Source: Deltaproteobacteria bacterium (GTDB taxonomy: Bacteria > UBA10199 > GCA-002796325 > JACPFF01). Taken from it: DNA of 49,622 nt. This document shows, piece after piece, positions 7,807 to 16,692 of the stretch (position 1 is the stretch's first letter; every line of letters starts with the position of its first letter). The notes under the pieces are model-generated. The model was not told where the DNA came from. It worked only from the letters and a program-made list of their open reading frames with translations, and did no database searches. A program made the position numbers and the translations under genes. The stretch lies in contig JACPFF010000017.1 in assembly GCA_016183065.1 (NCBI GenBank), positions 121,550 through 171,171 of the forward strand, written 5' to 3'.

Positions 7807-8622
7807 TCAGTCGACGGAAACGATTTCGGCAGGCGACAGAGGAGCCGCAAAGAGTTGTTCCGCGATGCGCGGCAGGTGCGGAGTGGCATCGGTCACGCAG
7901 ATCCGGTCACGCGCCAGAGTGGCGGGTGGTGCCAGGAGATCGGCGGATGCCAGGACCTGATGGAGCTCGGCCGCCGCGGCCTCTCCGGTATCGATGAGCG
8001 GCAGCGAACGTGGCAGGATCCGGTGGATGACCTGTTGCAACAGCGGATAGTGGGTGCACCCGAGGATCAGCGTGTCAAGGTCGCGCGACGGCAATGCCTC
8101 GAGATACTGTCCCGCGATCATCGTGGTGGCCGGGGTGTCCAGCCAGCCTTCCTCCACGAGCGGCACAAAGAGCGGACAGGCCACGCTATCCACCGTGGTG
8201 CCCGGGGCCAGGGCATGAATGGCGTGCTCATAGGCCCTGCTCGCGATTGTTGCCGTGGTGCCGATGATCCCTATCCGCTGATGGCGACTCATGGCCACGG
8301 CCCGTGCTGCACCGGGCGCAATCATGCCGATGATCGGCACTGCAACGGCCTGGGTCAAGTCCTTGAGCGCCAGGGCGGACGAGGTGTTGCAGGCGACGAC
8401 GATTGCCTTGACATGGTGACGCATGAGAAAAGCGGCATTCTCGAGGGAGTACCGGACCACGGTGGCCGCCGATTTGTTGCCATACGGGACCCGTGCGGTA
8501 TCTCCAAGATAGAGAAACGATTCGTGCGGCAGTAGGGCGCGAATCGCCCGCAAGACGGTCAGTCCTCCGAGTCCGGAATCAAAGACGCCAATGGGCGCGA
8601 GACGACGATCGTCACGAGACAT
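7807..8622 (-). CDS. murI: Glutamate racemase
   Basis: It converts L- to D-glutamate for peptidoglycan. N-terminal IGVFDSGLGGLTVLRAI, YLGDTARVPYG, and the two catalytic-cysteine motifs VVACNTSSAL (Cys78) and ILGCTHYPLL (Cys189) are all present. The ATG at 8622 gives a 271-residue protein that begins just before the conserved FDSGLGG; the longer frame to 8730 adds only unrelated sequence. It precedes the tol operon on the same strand but is separated by 130 bp containing a promoter, so the two are probably independent units. A divergent S41 protease starts 134 bp away. Confidence 0.95.
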   Translation of the reverse strand: MSRDDRRLAPIGVFDSGLGGLTVLRAIRALLPHESFLYLGDTARVPYGNKSAATVVRYSLENAAFLMRHHVKAIVVACNTSSALALKDLTQAVAVPIIGMIAPGAARAVAMSRHQRIGIIGTTATIASRAYEHAIHALAPGTTVDSVACPLFVPLVEEGWLDTPATTMIAGQYLEALPSRDLDTLILGCTHYPLLQQVIHRILPRSLPLIDTGEAAAAELHQVLASADLLAPPATLARDRICVTDATPHLPRIAEQLFAAPLSPAEIVSVD

Positions 8623-8756
8623 GCGGGGTCTTTCAGTAGTCGGCCCCCGGGGAAAGTCAAGGCGTGAAGCGAGACCATGCCGGTGCCAGCGTGGCTGCCC
8701 AGGGAGGCGTCTGCTCAGCCATTGCGTCAAGGAGCGTCCTATGCTAAGGGCGCGTC

Positions 8757-10058
8757 ATGCATCGATCCGTGTGCGCCCTGCTCGCTATCGCGTCACTCCT
8801 CGTTCTCCCCGCAACCGCATATCCGTTGCATAAAGAGGGTGTCGAATCTCTCCAGACCTTTAGTCGCGTCCTGCATCACATTCTCGCATATTATGTCGAA
8901 GCGCCGGAAGAATCCGCCTTGATTCAGGGGGCGATCCGTGGCCTCTTTGAAACGCTCGATCCGCACTCATCCTATCTCTCTCCGCGCGTCTTCAATTCGC
9001 TCAAGGCCGAGACCGGCGGGCGGTTTGGCGGCATCGGTCTCGAAGTCGTGTTGCGGCACGGATGGTTGACAGTCATTGCGCCGGTGGATGGTTCGCCAGC
9101 GGCCCTGGCGGGGATCAAGGCGGGCGACCGGGTCGTGAAAATCGATGGGGTCTCGACAAAACGGATGAATGTCAGTGAAGCGGTCGCCAAGATGCGTGGG
9201 CGGCCCGGATCAACGGTGACCTTGACGATCCTGCGACGGGGAAGTCGTCTCCCGGTCGATATGGCCCTCAAGCGGGCGACCATCCAGGTTCCGAGCGTTC
9301 GCGGCGAACTGATGGCCCCCGGATATCCCATTGTGCGGATCACGAGCTTTCGGGAGCAGACCTATCACGATTTTTTGGAAACGATGAAAACGCTCACGCG
9401 TGAGGCGGCCATTCGCGGACTTGTGCTCGATCTGCGCAATAATCCGGGCGGACTACTCGACCAGGCCGTCCAGATGAGTGACTACTTTCTCCGCAAGGGG
9501 GTCATCGTGACCACGGAGAGTCGCGGCAAGGAGATCGATCGTCAGGAGGCCCATGACGAAGGATTGGAACCGGAGTATCCGGTCGCGATTTTGGTCAATG
9601 GCGGATCGGCATCGGCTGCGGAAATTGTGACCGGGGCTTTACAGGATCATGGTCGGGCGGTGGTCCTCGGGTCCCAGACATTTGGGAAGGGGTCCGTGCA
9701 GACCGTGATCGGTTTTGAGAACGGGGCGGCATTAAAGCTGACCGTCGCCCGGTATTACACCCCGCGAAAGCGTTCGATTCAGGCCTTTGGGATCGGACCG
9801 GATATCGTCCTGCCAGAATATCATCCGGAGAGTGAGGAGCAGGGGGAAGCGGAGCAGCCGCGCGAGCGGGGCCCCGTGCGCGAATCGCGTCTGCCGAGGC
9901 ACCTTAAAGGGCGTCCCGCCAAATCGGGACGGTCGCGCTCCAATGGCGTGCGGATCCCGGCCATTTCCGTGGAAGAGGCCGGCGCCGATTATCAGCGCGC
10001 CATTGCCCTCCACCTCTTGCAAGACGGGACCGTGCAACGCCTGACCCATCTGCACTGA
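8757..10058 (+). CDS. ctpA: S41 carboxy-terminal processing protease (CtpA type)
   Basis: A signal peptide (residues 1-22) precedes the S41 N-terminal helical part with LDPHSSYLSP, a PDZ domain (about residues 88-165, GGIGLEVV, AGIKAGDRVVKIDG) and the protease core. The Ser-Lys dyad is visible: NGGSASAAEI (Ser286 by comparison with E. coli Prc) and TFGKGSVQT (Lys311). Periplasmic proteases of this family trim C-termini of envelope proteins and often control murein hydrolases. After the core comes a basic, low-complexity linker (about 360-400) and a short helical tail. AAGGG lies 7 nt before the ATG. Divergent from murI. Confidence 0.94.
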   Translation: MHRSVCALLAIASLLVLPATAYPLHKEGVESLQTFSRVLHHILAYYVEAPEESALIQGAIRGLFETLDPHSSYLSPRVFNSLKAETGGRFGGIGLEVVLRHGWLTVIAPVDGSPAALAGIKAGDRVVKIDGVSTKRMNVSEAVAKMRGRPGSTVTLTILRRGSRLPVDMALKRATIQVPSVRGELMAPGYPIVRITSFREQTYHDFLETMKTLTREAAIRGLVLDLRNNPGGLLDQAVQMSDYFLRKGVIVTTESRGKEIDRQEAHDEGLEPEYPVAILVNGGSASAAEIVTGALQDHGRAVVLGSQTFGKGSVQTVIGFENGAALKLTVARYYTPRKRSIQAFGIGPDIVLPEYHPESEEQGEAEQPRERGPVRESRLPRHLKGRPAKSGRSRSNGVRIPAISVEEAGADYQRAIALHLLQDGTVQRLTHLH

Positions 10059-10171
10059 GCACCGCGACCCGATGTCACCCGCCGATCAATGATTGTCCCA
10101 GCAGGCCTTGGTTCTCTCCCATTTTGAGAAGTGCGATGATCATGGGGTGATTCTTCACTCAGTTTATCGAG

Positions 10172-10218
10172 TTTTGAACAAAATACAATTCATAAATCAT
10201 AATAATATCAAATAAATA
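10172..10218 (+). promoter_or_regulatory. Candidate upstream activator palindrome and IHF-like site
   Basis: Within an AT-rich stretch, TTTTGAACAAAA (10172-10183) is a 12-bp palindrome about 60 bp above the sigma-54 -24 element. TATCAAATAAATA (10206-10218) matches the IHF consensus WATCAANNNNTTR in all but one position. This spacing is usual for enhancer-IHF-sigma-54 promoter arrangements. Both sites are predictions. Confidence 0.4.
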
Positions 10219-10230
10219 TAACGATCGTCA

Positions 10231-10247
10231 TTGGCACGGCTCTTGCT
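10231..10247 (+). promoter_or_regulatory. Sigma-54 (RpoN) promoter
   Basis: TTGGCACG (10231-10238), four bases, then TTGCT (10243-10247): all core positions of the -24/-12 consensus TGGCAC-N5-TTGC are met, with GG and GC exactly 12 bp apart. Transcription would start near 10259, about 15 nt before the next ATG. It should require an AAA+ enhancer-binding protein, not seen in this window. Confidence 0.85.
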
Positions 10248-10274
10248 GTTTCAGATCCGTAGGGGGATCTCCCT

Positions 10275-12377
10275 ATGAAACAGATACCATATACTTTGGG
10301 GATACTCGTGAGTGTGCTCCTCTCTCCGATGATGGCAGGGGGAGGCGTTCCCCCAATGCTTGCGCCACAATGGCTCACGCTCCACGTGGCCAGGGAGGAG
10401 TCGGAGCCTCTGCTGCCGCACACCACGGCATCATCGTGGCAGGTGGTCCAAAAGCGTCTGGAACGGGTGACACGCGCGGCAGCCGTGCAACAAAAGATTG
10501 CCAATCTCCTGCAGACGGTCGTCAAAAAGCAACCGGACAAGGGACCAACCGTGACGATGTCATCGGCCGTCTGGAGTGACACGATTGTCGGGGAGCCGAC
10601 CGGTGTGGGGAGCGCCGATGTGCGCGTGGGCGGAGAGCCTGCTGCGGTCGAACCAGAGATCGCGGAGAGTGCCACGGAGGACGACGAGGCCAACTCGGCA
10701 TCTGCACCGAATGCAAGTCCGGAGGGAATCCCCGCCGGTTCCGATCCTCTGGGTCTGGCCGCGTTGCGTGCGGAAGTGGGCGATGGCAATCCACTCACAG
10801 AGACCGCCAGTAGTGAAAATCCGGGGAAGAGCACGGAAGGGACCGCCAGTGTGGCCATTGGTGTGTCGGCCGCGATCGGTGTGGCCGGGGCAACATCGGC
10901 CACTCCCGGCAGTGCGGGAACGGGCAATGGATCGAACGACACAACGACGGGACTGGCACCCGGCAACGCCGGGAGCGATGAAGGTGCAACCACAGAGAAT
11001 GCGAGTGCCATGACCGATGGAGAGATCACTCCCGCAGGTCCGGCAACAGCGCCGCTGCCGCCTTCGATTGATCTGCTGATTGAACCGGATCTCCCGGCCA
11101 CGGGCTCAACGCTAGCCTCCGCGGAACCGTCTGCCGGGAGTATGAGCAGTGGTGCCGCAGCGCCCGTAATTGCGCAACTCGTCCCCCTGCTCTCGGGCCC
11201 TGCGGGTGGAGTGGCGCCGATTGTGGTGGCGCCGTTGACGCCGCTGATCATCGGAAAACCCCGTGCACCAAGCAGCGTCGGCCTGCAGCCACTGACGCCG
11301 ACTGCACCCATTGCCCCACCCGTGGCCCAGCCGCCGGCGACCACGCTCCCTGCTACCGCGCCTGTCGTGGCGCCCGTGACGCCGCTTGCGGCCACAGTGG
11401 ATGAGGGGCGTGATGCCCCACGTGAAGAGGTCGTTGCTCCACCGGTCGATGTCACTGCAGGGGCCGATCCCCTCACAGCGCCGACCGACGTGCACGCCAC
11501 GCCACCCGAGGATGCAGATGCGGGCGAGGTGGAGGAGCGTCCCGCCACAGAAGATCTTGCGCCGATTGCCTTCGAGGTGGGGGAGACGATTTCCTGGATG
11601 TTTGGGACGGTGCTCACCCCATTGTACACAGAAGCCCCAGCGATGGAACAATATCTCTTTGTGGAATCCCCGGATGCCGAGACGCCGCTGTTGTTGGTTA
11701 TCGATCCGCTGTTGCAACGCGTCGGGGCCTGTCGGCGTGCGCTTGGCGCGCGCGACTCATCAGAAGAGGCCGCAGCCACACGCCGTGACGGTCGCGAGAT
11801 GCGCGAGGATCGGCGTGATGTTTGGGCCCGGCGCGTGGCGGTCCATGTGGCGGATCTGCTGGATGCCGGTGTCTCGCTCAGCCGCGGCATGAGTGGTGTC
11901 GTGGCTCGGCGGGTCTGCACCGCGGAACTGGAACGTGTCGTGCGTCCCGTGCGGGATGATGAGACCGCCGACGATGCCCCACTCATCTATGCCGATCGTG
12001 CCGATATCGAAGATCGACTCGGTGTGGACCGATCGCGGCGCCTGGTGCGATTGGGTGCCCGCGGAGAGATTGTCGCACAGATCGCGGAACTCCCGCTGCA
12101 GGCGCGCCACGTCCTGCCGTTGACCGCAGACCCGCGCGCCGCAGCCGACGGCCTCTTGTTGGCCGACGATCGTGCGGTCCATCTGCTCAACCGGCGTACC
12201 ATGAACGCCGATGTCCGCTATCTCCTTCCGCCTGTGGATGGCGCAGAGACGACCTATTTGCAGTTGGTTCCCCATGAAGGTGGACGGGCCCTCGTGGTCC
12301 TGCAACGGACACGCGATCGTGCCACCGTGCTCCACTTGCTCCCGGCACGTCGACACGCCATGAGCGGCAATCGTTGA
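10275..12377 (+). CDS. Secreted Ala/Pro/Thr-rich protein of unknown function, sigma-54 controlled
   Basis: A signal peptide (MKQIPYTLGILVSVLLSPMMAGG) is followed by a short helical segment (about 45-85), then some 330 residues of low-complexity Ala/Thr/Pro/Gly/Ser sequence that is probably disordered, and a more ordered C-terminal part (about 430-700) rich in Arg, Asp and Leu. No family was recognised. It is exported to the periplasm or beyond. It is the first gene after a strong sigma-54 promoter and overlaps or nearly abuts the next gene, so the two are probably cotranscribed with tdh-kbl. The C-terminal part contains three cysteines (GACRRAL, RRVCTAEL region) but no recognisable active site. 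A coat, matrix or surface-layer role is possible but unproven. Confidence 0.75.
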   Translation: MKQIPYTLGILVSVLLSPMMAGGGVPPMLAPQWLTLHVAREESEPLLPHTTASSWQVVQKRLERVTRAAAVQQKIANLLQTVVKKQPDKGPTVTMSSAVWSDTIVGEPTGVGSADVRVGGEPAAVEPEIAESATEDDEANSASAPNASPEGIPAGSDPLGLAALRAEVGDGNPLTETASSENPGKSTEGTASVAIGVSAAIGVAGATSATPGSAGTGNGSNDTTTGLAPGNAGSDEGATTENASAMTDGEITPAGPATAPLPPSIDLLIEPDLPATGSTLASAEPSAGSMSSGAAAPVIAQLVPLLSGPAGGVAPIVVAPLTPLIIGKPRAPSSVGLQPLTPTAPIAPPVAQPPATTLPATAPVVAPVTPLAATVDEGRDAPREEVVAPPVDVTAGADPLTAPTDVHATPPEDADAGEVEERPATEDLAPIAFEVGETISWMFGTVLTPLYTEAPAMEQYLFVESPDAETPLLLVIDPLLQRVGACRRALGARDSSEEAAATRRDGREMREDRRDVWARRVAVHVADLLDAGVSLSRGMSGVVARRVCTAELERVVRPVRDDETADDAPLIYADRADIEDRLGVDRSRRLVRLGARGEIVAQIAELPLQARHVLPLTADPRAAADGLLLADDRAVHLLNRRTMNADVRYLLPPVDGAETTYLQLVPHEGGRALVVLQRTRDRATVLHLLPARRHAMSGNR

Positions 12378-12409
12378 CAGCGCAGGAGACCCTACTATGG
12401 TTGGGCGGC

Positions 12410-13147
12410 ATGCGGTTCGTCCCGATCATCGGCCTCTTGCTGACCGTCGTGCTCTCTGCGCCCGCGCCGCTCCTTGCCCAGAAAATGCATCTCCCCGTGC
12501 TCGAAGCAAAGGTGGCTGCGTGCGTTGCGACCCTTTCTCCGCAGGCACGTCACATTGTTCATCAGCCCAGTCAACAAGGACGCATCCGCCTGCCACGCCG
12601 CGATGTGGCACCGCTCCGCCAGTGTCTCTCGCTCGCCCGTGATGTCGATGACGCGCGTGCGGTCCTGGCACTCCAGCGCGATCTGATGGCCCTGCCGCCC
12701 GCAGTGACAGCGCCCGCGTCGGAGGTCGTGCAGGCGGAGGCGATGGCCATTGCAGAGCGCATCGTGGCAACGACCCGTGCATATGCCGAGCGGTACCGCA
12801 TGGTCGGCTCCCCGCTCTTCAACAATTTTTTGGTGCATGTGGGGGCGAAAGAGGGCGGATTTTGTTACCAGTGGACATCGGCATTGGCGCGTGCCATGCA
12901 AACCGTGCCATGGAACGCGTTTGCGCATCATTGGGGGGTGGCGAATCTCCAGAAAGTGACCGAGAACAATGCCCTCCTGATCGTCCGTCGCGGCATGCCG
13001 ATTGAGACCGGTCTGGTGTATGATGCCTGGCGCGGCGCGGGGACGCCGTATTGGCGAAAGATTGCTGCCGATCACTATCAATGGACCGTGCGATATTCGG
13101 AGCATCATCTCTCCATCGGTGTTGGTCTGGAACCGGAACCGGAGTGA
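12410..13147 (+). CDS. Secreted protein of unknown function with Cys/His/Asp pattern
   Basis: The ATG at 12410 begins a signal peptide (MRFVPIIGLLLTVVLSAPAPLLAQ); a longer TTG start at 12374 would overlap the preceding stop. The SD is weak (GGGCGGC), so coupling to the upstream gene is likely. The conserved-looking C-terminal half contains GGFCYQWTSAL (Cys152), HHWGVAN (His174/175) and LVYDAW (Asp205). That order and spacing recall papain/transglutaminase-like thiol enzymes, but this is a guess from pattern, not a family match. The last codon is 6 bp from tdh. 245 residues. Confidence 0.75.
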   Translation: MRFVPIIGLLLTVVLSAPAPLLAQKMHLPVLEAKVAACVATLSPQARHIVHQPSQQGRIRLPRRDVAPLRQCLSLARDVDDARAVLALQRDLMALPPAVTAPASEVVQAEAMAIAERIVATTRAYAERYRMVGSPLFNNFLVHVGAKEGGFCYQWTSALARAMQTVPWNAFAHHWGVANLQKVTENNALLIVRRGMPIETGLVYDAWRGAGTPYWRKIAADHYQWTVRYSEHHLSIGVGLEPEPE

Positions 13148-13153
13148 GGATCT

Positions 13154-14200
13154 ATGAAAGCCATTGTCAAAGAGCGGCCAGGAGCGGGGGCGTGCTATAC
13201 CGATGTCGATCGCCCCATTCCGTCCTCGCATCAGGTCCTGGTCCGCGTGCGTGCGGCCTCATTTTGCGGGACCGATCTCCATATCTATAAATGGACCCCA
13301 TGGGCGGAGAGCCGGATCCATCCGCCCATGGTCTTTGGACATGAATTTGCCGGTGACGTGGTCGATGTCGGGGCGCAGGTCGAGCGGATTCGTGTCGGGG
13401 ATCATATTGCCGCCGAATCTCATCTCCCCTGTTTCGAGTGTTATCAGTGCCGGACCGGTGCGATGCATATCTGCCAGAATCTGCAGATTCTTGGGGTCGA
13501 TCGCCCGGGCTGTTTTGCGGAATATGTGGCCATCCCCGAGATCTGTGCCGTCCATACGGATCCGGCGTTGCCCTGGGAGATTGCGACCCTGCAGGAACCG
13601 TTCGGCAACTCGGTCTATGCGGTCACCGAGGCCGCGGTCATGGGGAAACGCGTGGCGATCTTTGGCGATGGGCCGACCGGCATCTTTGCCACCGCTGTGG
13701 CACGGGCCTTTGGGGCCACGCAGATTTTTTGCGTCGGTCTGCAGCCGTATCGTCTCGCACTCCTGCGGCACTATGCGCCCGACAGGATTTTCGATGCCGC
13801 CCAGGATGCGCCCGTGGAACAGATCCTCCAGGCCACGCGCGGTCTGGGGGTCGATGTCGTGCTCGAGATGAGCGGGGCGGAAGCGGCCATCCATCAGGGA
13901 TTCCGGGTGGTGCGCAAGGGCGGGACCTTTGTGGCCTTTGGCCTGCCGGCGGCGCCGATCCCGATCAATTTTGCCGATGAACTCATTTTCAAGGGGATCC
14001 AGATCAAGGCGATCAATGGCCGACAGATGTTTGCCACGTGGGAACAGGTGCAGAACCTGCTTCTGTCGGGGCGTGTGGATCTGCGTCCGGTGATCACCCA
14101 CACGTTTCCGATGGCCGCCATTGACACGGCCATGCAATTACTGACGGGACAAGAGGCGAAGGCCGGCAAGATCGTCCTGACCCCGGGAGCAGCAGGCTAA
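13154..14200 (+). CDS. tdh: L-threonine 3-dehydrogenase
   Basis: It oxidises threonine with NAD+ to 2-amino-3-ketobutyrate. This zinc medium-chain dehydrogenase has the catalytic-zinc ligands Cys38 (ASFCGTDLHIYKW) with Thr40, and His63-Glu64 (FGHEFAGDV), and the structural-zinc cysteines at 93, 96, 99 and 107 (CFECYQC...HIC). The NAD-binding region reads VAIFGDGPTGIFATAVARAFGA. Length (348) matches E. coli Tdh closely. It lies 6 bp after the preceding gene and 18 bp before kbl, giving the standard threonine-degradation pair, here apparently the distal part of a sigma-54 operon. Confidence 0.95.
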   Translation: MKAIVKERPGAGACYTDVDRPIPSSHQVLVRVRAASFCGTDLHIYKWTPWAESRIHPPMVFGHEFAGDVVDVGAQVERIRVGDHIAAESHLPCFECYQCRTGAMHICQNLQILGVDRPGCFAEYVAIPEICAVHTDPALPWEIATLQEPFGNSVYAVTEAAVMGKRVAIFGDGPTGIFATAVARAFGATQIFCVGLQPYRLALLRHYAPDRIFDAAQDAPVEQILQATRGLGVDVVLEMSGAEAAIHQGFRVVRKGGTFVAFGLPAAPIPINFADELIFKGIQIKAINGRQMFATWEQVQNLLLSGRVDLRPVITHTFPMAAIDTAMQLLTGQEAKAGKIVLTPGAAG

Positions 14201-14218
14201 CGAAGGGAAGAAGAGCGT

Positions 14219-15409
14219 ATGTCGTTATCTATGGAAAAGGAGTGTGCGAAGGCGTTGGCAGAGATCACCGAGGCTGGTCTCTGGAAGGAGGAGCGGGTCC
14301 TGGCCTCCCCGCAGGGGGCCGAGATCCGGGTCGGTGAGCACGATGTTATCAACTTTTGCGCAAACAATTATCTCGGACTGGCGAACCACCCCCGATTGAT
14401 TGTCGCGGCCAAGGTCGCACTCGACACGCGCGGATATGGCATGGCGTCGGTCCGTTTTATCTGCGGGACGATGGATCTCCATAAGATCCTCGAGGAGAAA
14501 ATTGCTCGGTATTTGCGGCGCGAGGCAACCATCCTCTATGCCTCCTGCTTCGATGCCAATGGCGGACTCTTTGAGGCCATGCTGACCGACCGCGATGCCG
14601 TGATCAGCGATCAACTCAATCATGCCTCGATCATCGACGGGATTCGCCTCTCCAAGGCGAGGCGCTATCGGTATCGCCACGCGGAGATGGAGGATCTGGA
14701 AGCCAAACTACGGACGGCGCGGCGCGATGGGGCCCGCCACTCTCTGATTGCCACTGACGGGGTTTTTTCCATGGACGGAGATGTGGCGAAGCTGGGCGAG
14801 ATTTGTCAGTTGGCGCAGCGCCATGATGCCGCGGTCATGGTCGATGACTCGCATGCCACGGGGTTTTTCGGGCCCGGTGGTCGTGGGACACCTGCCGCGT
14901 GCGGTGTGGAGGCGCAGGTCGATGTGATTACCTCGACGCTCGGCAAGGCCCTGGGCGGGGCATCAGGCGGTTTTACGACCGGACGGCAATCCCTGATCGA
15001 CCTGCTGCGGAACCGGTCGCGTCCCTATCTTTTTTCGAATAGTCTCCCTCCCGTTGTGGCAGCGGCCTCGATTGCCGCGCTCGATCTGCTTGGCGAGGTC
15101 GAGGGGCTGCGCGAGCGACTCACCGCCAATACGCGGCAGTTTCGTGCCGCGATTACGGCGGCCGGTTTTGACGTGCGACCCGGTGACCATCCGATTGTCC
15201 CGATCATGCTGGGCGATGCCGCGCTGGCCGGTGCCATGGCAAAGGCCCTATTACAGCGCGGGATTTATGTGATCGGGTTCTCCTATCCGGTGGTGCCCCA
15301 CGGGGTGGCGCGTATCCGGGTGCAGCTCTCTGCCGCCCACACGCCGGCACATATCGAGCGGGCGGTCGAGGCCTTTACCGACGTCGGCCGTGCCCTGCAC
15401 GTCATCTGA
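14219..15409 (+). CDS. kbl: Glycine C-acetyltransferase (2-amino-3-ketobutyrate CoA ligase)
   Basis: This PLP enzyme splits 2-amino-3-ketobutyrate with CoA to glycine and acetyl-CoA, completing the Tdh pathway. Hallmarks are [14 protein letters not shown], the GVFSMDGD segment, [11 protein letters not shown], and the PLP lysine in [13 protein letters not shown] (Lys243, one off from the E. coli number). At 396 residues it is full length. The ATG at 14219 follows GGGAAGAAGAG; the ATG at 14231 is an alternative start. No terminator is obvious in the 170 bp after it. Confidence 0.95.
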   Translation: MSLSMEKECAKALAEITEAGLWKEERVLASPQGAEIRVGEHDVINFCANNYLGLANHPRLIVAAKVALDTRGYGMASVRFICGTMDLHKILEEKIARYLRREATILYASCFDANGGLFEAMLTDRDAVISDQLNHASIIDGIRLSKARRYRYRHAEMEDLEAKLRTARRDGARHSLIATDGVFSMDGDVAKLGEICQLAQRHDAAVMVDDSHATGFFGPGGRGTPAACGVEAQVDVITSTLGKALGGASGGFTTGRQSLIDLLRNRSRPYLFSNSLPPVVAAASIAALDLLGEVEGLRERLTANTRQFRAAITAAGFDVRPGDHPIVPIMLGDAALAGAMAKALLQRGIYVIGFSYPVVPHGVARIRVQLSAAHTPAHIERAVEAFTDVGRALHVI

Positions 15410-15544
15410 CAGGGGACACACATCGGAGGGAGCCGACCAGCTCTCACACCAGAGGCACATCAACTCTAACAAAACGCCCGCACATCACTTTTCTATCCCT
15501 GTACCGATACATTGTCTTACTTATAAATATGTAAGTAATTTATA

Positions 15545-15573
15545 TTGATTTTATATAGATAGTTCTATATAAA
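15545..15573 (+). promoter_or_regulatory. Promoter giving a leaderless transcript, with overlapping operator dyad
   Basis: TTGATT (15545-15550), a 17-bp spacer and TATAAA (15568-15573) sit only 6 nt before the GTG start of the ATPase, so transcription should begin at the start codon. A perfect 9-bp inverted repeat (TTATATAGA-TAGT-TCTATATAA, 15551-15572) fills the spacer and the -10 box, as an autorepressor site would. A second smaller dyad (CTTAC...GTAAG) lies just upstream. Confidence 0.6.
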
Positions 15574-15579
15574 TTTGTT

Positions 15580-16692
15580 GTGCCGAAAACGTTCAAATTC
15601 GACGTCATTTTGAGCTCGGAAGATCTTTGCAACCGTCAAAAGGAAATGAGGCGCGTTCTCTCTATTATGGAACGCCAAGGGCGGTTGGTTCTCTACAGTA
15701 TTCGACGTATGGGAAAAACATCTCTTGTTCATGTCTGTAGCCAAAAGAGAGGAGAGGTCGGGCAAAGGGTGTTCCATCTTTATATCGATTTAAATGAAAC
15801 AACTTCACTGGAGGAGGTGGCACAGAGATTTCATACCCACAGCGAATTAGCCTTCAAAAAACAATTTCCGGTTCAAAAAGTTAAAAGTGTGTTCAATGAC
15901 ATTTTATCCAGACTGAAGGTGAATCTTCCCGGCGGTGTCGAATTATCAATGGAAAATATCGCATTTCACCAGCCGGAAGCCTACCTTTTACAACTCTTTC
16001 AAAAATTGGGGGAGATATCCGAAAAAAATGAAACTGTTTTGATTGTTGATGAATTTCAGGCCATTGCCGAATTAAGAAAGGTACAGGCCCTGCTCCGAAG
16101 GGAATTTCAACAACTTTCCCAGACGGCGGTTATTCTGATGGGAAGTAACCAACGGCTTCTCTACAAAATCTTTAATGATAAAAAACTCCCCTTTTTCAGT
16201 TTTGGTGAAGAGATGGAATTACAACCGATCTCTGTGGAGGATTATCTCCCCTATTTGAACGAGCGGTTCGCAACTGCGCATGTCATCATACAAAAAAACG
16301 AAGCGGAATATATGCTCGATCTTATGAACAACATCCCAAATTATATCAACGAACTTGGCGCGTGGATTGTTGAAAATTTTTCAAATTTGGAGTTAACTAA
16401 AGGACATGTCGCCAGCGCCTTTGAATCAGCCGTGGAATCAAAACGGGGACGTTACTCTTCGGCTCTGTATGGTTATAGCCATTTGGAAAAGGTTTTTGTC
16501 AAAGCGATTGCTACAAGAGGACCTGTCAAAAGATATTCGGGCGGTGAAATGCAAAATGAGACCGGCTTACCAGCCTCTGAACTGGCTCGAATCAAAAAGA
16601 CACTGGAAGACTGCCCCCTCCTCTCTTTGGACACAGAGAACAGACTGTTTATCATCGATCCCTTTTTAAGAAAATTTTTGGAAACAATGTAA
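15580..16692 (+). CDS. AAA ATPase of the archaeal-ATPase (PF01637-like) type
   Basis: The P-loop is YSIRRMGKTSLV (about residues 38-50), Walker B is TVLIVDEFQAI (about 150-160) and a sensor-like ILMGSNQRLL follows; the C-terminal 100 residues look like a winged-helix domain (MQNETGLPASELARIKKTLEDCPLL). The family contains stand-alone ATPases common in archaea and scattered in bacteria, often thought mobile; cellular role unknown. The GTG is the only usable start: an in-frame stop lies at 15556, and there is no SD. Base composition is clearly lower in GC than the neighbours, suggesting transfer. No partner gene is in the same unit. Confidence 0.85.
   Translation: MPKTFKFDVILSSEDLCNRQKEMRRVLSIMERQGRLVLYSIRRMGKTSLVHVCSQKRGEVGQRVFHLYIDLNETTSLEEVAQRFHTHSELAFKKQFPVQKVKSVFNDILSRLKVNLPGGVELSMENIAFHQPEAYLLQLFQKLGEISEKNETVLIVDEFQAIAELRKVQALLRREFQQLSQTAVILMGSNQRLLYKIFNDKKLPFFSFGEEMELQPISVEDYLPYLNERFATAHVIIQKNEAEYMLDLMNNIPNYINELGAWIVENFSNLELTKGHVASAFESAVESKRGRYSSALYGYSHLEKVFVKAIATRGPVKRYSGGEMQNETGLPASELARIKKTLEDCPLLSLDTENRLFIIDPFLRKFLETM

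Noticed and set aside
10208-11986. 592-codon Ser/Ala-rich open frame antisense to the secreted low-complexity protein
   Set aside because: It is a shadow of GC-rich low-complexity coding; it would cover the sigma-54 promoter and lacks any domain.
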